From Erythrobacter sp. HKB08 (GTDB taxonomy: Bacteria > Pseudomonadota > Alphaproteobacteria > Sphingomonadales > Sphingomonadaceae), in the NCBI RefSeq assembly GCF_004114695.1, contig NZ_CP035310.1, positions 62,001-126,000 of the forward strand: DNA of 64,000 nucleotides, read 5' to 3'. The notes under the pieces are model-generated. The model was not told the DNA's origin and ran no database searches. It worked only from the letters and a program-made list of their open reading frames with translations. Of the stretch, positions 63,164 through 64,000 are shown one piece after another (positions within the stretch are counted from its first letter, which is position 1; the number at the start of each line of letters is the position of its first letter). Both the position numbers and the translations under genes were made by a program.

Positions 63164-64000
63164 TGAACCGCCAGCGGGCCGGGCCGTGGGACCGGCGCAA
63201 GCAATCCCGTCGGCGGGGCGAATGGTGGTACCGGCTGATATCCGGCTGGCTTCTCGCTGCGTTGATCCTGATCGCCCCCGGTTTGTCGGCCTCGACCGAC
63301 AGCGCCCGAGTAGACAGCTTTATCGAGGCCGAGCTTCCGGCGAGCGCTGCGCCGGGATTGGCCTATGCGCGAGTTCGGGGAAGCGAGGTGATTGCTCGTG
63401 GTTTTGGCGAGCGGCTGGAAGCGAGCGGCGACCCCGTCACCGCCGACACGCTTTTCCCGATCGGGTCGGTGACCAAGAGCTTTACCGCGCTCGCCATCAT
63501 GCAATTGGTCGAAGCGGACCAAATCGGTCTCGACGACCCGGTATCGAAATATTTGCCCGCTTTCGACAGCGGTGCAGGCAGCAAGGTGACCCTGCGCCAG
63601 CTGCTCAATCATACCAGCGGGTATTCCACCGTTCAGGGCAATAGCCTGCACGGCAACGCAGAGGTCTCGCAGCTCGGCCTGGCCGACTATGCCGAACAGC
63701 TCGCTCTCGCAGGGCCGGCGGGCGCTCCGGGTGCGCATTGGGAATATTCCAACGCGAATTACCAGATTCTCGGCGCGGTGATCGAGCGTGCCAGCGGACA
63801 GGAATATGCCGACTACATCGATGCGCATATCTTCACGCCGCTTGGCATGACCGACAGCACGGTGGCGCTCGGGGCGTCACCTGCCAGAGCCGCCACAGGC
63901 CATCGCCCATGGTTCGGTGGCGTACGGCCCTTCGATGGAGGTGAAAACTATCGCATCCATGCGCCAGCAGGGGGAATTGTCTCGAGCGCCCGTGACATGG
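63163..64000 (+). CDS. serine hydrolase of the class C beta-lactamase/DD-peptidase fold, cut by window edge
   Basis: An open frame from a GTG at 63163, which overlaps the aroC stop, to the window edge (279 codons, no stop). A hydrophobic signal/anchor (about 25-43) follows a basic start. The S-x-x-K motif is in I-G-S-V-T-K-S-F (about 104-109) and the Y-x-N motif in W-E-Y-S-N-A-N-Y (about 192). The C-terminal third is missing. It may be an esterase, DD-peptidase or beta-lactamase. The frame has no standard stop before the window end, so the 3' half cannot be judged. Confidence 0.85.
   Translation, partial: MNRQRAGPWDRRKQSRRRGEWWYRLISGWLLAALILIAPGLSASTDSARVDSFIEAELPASAAPGLAYARVRGSEVIARGFGERLEASGDPVTADTLFPIGSVTKSFTALAIMQLVEADQIGLDDPVSKYLPAFDSGAGSKVTLRQLLNHTSGYSTVQGNSLHGNAEVSQLGLADYAEQLALAGPAGAPGAHWEYSNANYQILGAVIERASGQEYADYIDAHIFTPLGMTDSTVALGASPARAATGHRPWFGGVRPFDGGENYRIHAPAGGIVSSARDM

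Overview
The window is a contiguous piece of a GC-rich, gene-dense chromosome. The content points to an alphaproteobacterium of the order Sphingomonadales, most likely an Erythrobacter/Qipengyuania-like member of the Erythrobacteraceae. The reasons are a PhyR-NepR-EcfG general stress response with GGAAC-N16-CGTT promoters, a cyanide-insensitive bd oxidase, a PEP-CTERM-like surface protein, NrsF-type sigma regulation and many ATGA/TGATG gene overlaps. No taxonomic search was run, so this is an inference from gene content. No phage, insertion sequence, plasmid or CRISPR signature was seen. The window opens inside a fatty-acid desaturase gene and closes inside a serine hydrolase gene.

Layout. 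1-2.4 kb: a desaturase divergent from a large GNAT-like protein. 2.4-6.7 kb: a general stress response island with a single-domain response regulator, phyR, a CHASE/HWE sensor kinase, nepR and ecfG, and three EcfG-type promoters. 6.8-14 kb: housekeeping genes (AI-2E-type permease, sodB, a dicarboxylate symporter, glmM-DUF1272-thiD, a LOG protein, and a Fur-box-preceded PepSY-like membrane protein). 14-23.3 kb: a sulfide/persulfide island in which a peroxiredoxin-ArsR operon diverges from persulfide dioxygenase, two YeeE half-transporters, DUF2892, DUF442, sulfide:quinone oxidoreductase and a SulP transporter; a cyanide-insensitive cytochrome bd oxidase follows. 23.3-27.2 kb: tRNA-Gln, ppx/gppA, rlmE, a membrane-anchored cytochrome c and pheA. 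27.3-34.9 kb: an eight-gene, mostly overlapping MoxR/DUF58 operon ending in a class A beta-lactamase. 34.9-40.8 kb: isoaspartyl peptidase, MscS-like channel, GNAT, SDR and a DUF885 peptidase.

40.8-44.9 kb is the most distinctive region: a bufferin (copper-sequestering RiPP) locus. A bufA2-bufB-bufC operon runs left. A bufA1-doxX-sigF-nrsF operon runs right. Both start from a shared intergenic region that carries two back-to-back, identical GTAACC-N16-CGAA promoters, the form I recall for Caulobacter sigma-F. One MNIO maturase pair therefore seems to serve two different precursors under one autoregulated sigma/anti-sigma switch. A strong stem-loop lies between the bufA2 precursor gene and the maturase genes.

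44.9-64 kb: ZntB-like transporter, ispG, a flavin monooxygenase-like protein, a thioredoxin-fold lipoprotein, a histone-deacetylase-family protein without a standard start codon at its conserved N-terminus, two tail-to-tail L,D-transpeptidases, an EamA transporter, acnA with two rhodanese proteins, a 2OG-Fe(II) oxygenase, a Ser/Thr-repeat PEP-CTERM-like protein, ruvA-(DsrE)-ruvB, aroC and a truncated class C-type serine hydrolase. Functions come from motif reading. Regulatory sites were found by eye and need genome-wide statistics to be certain.
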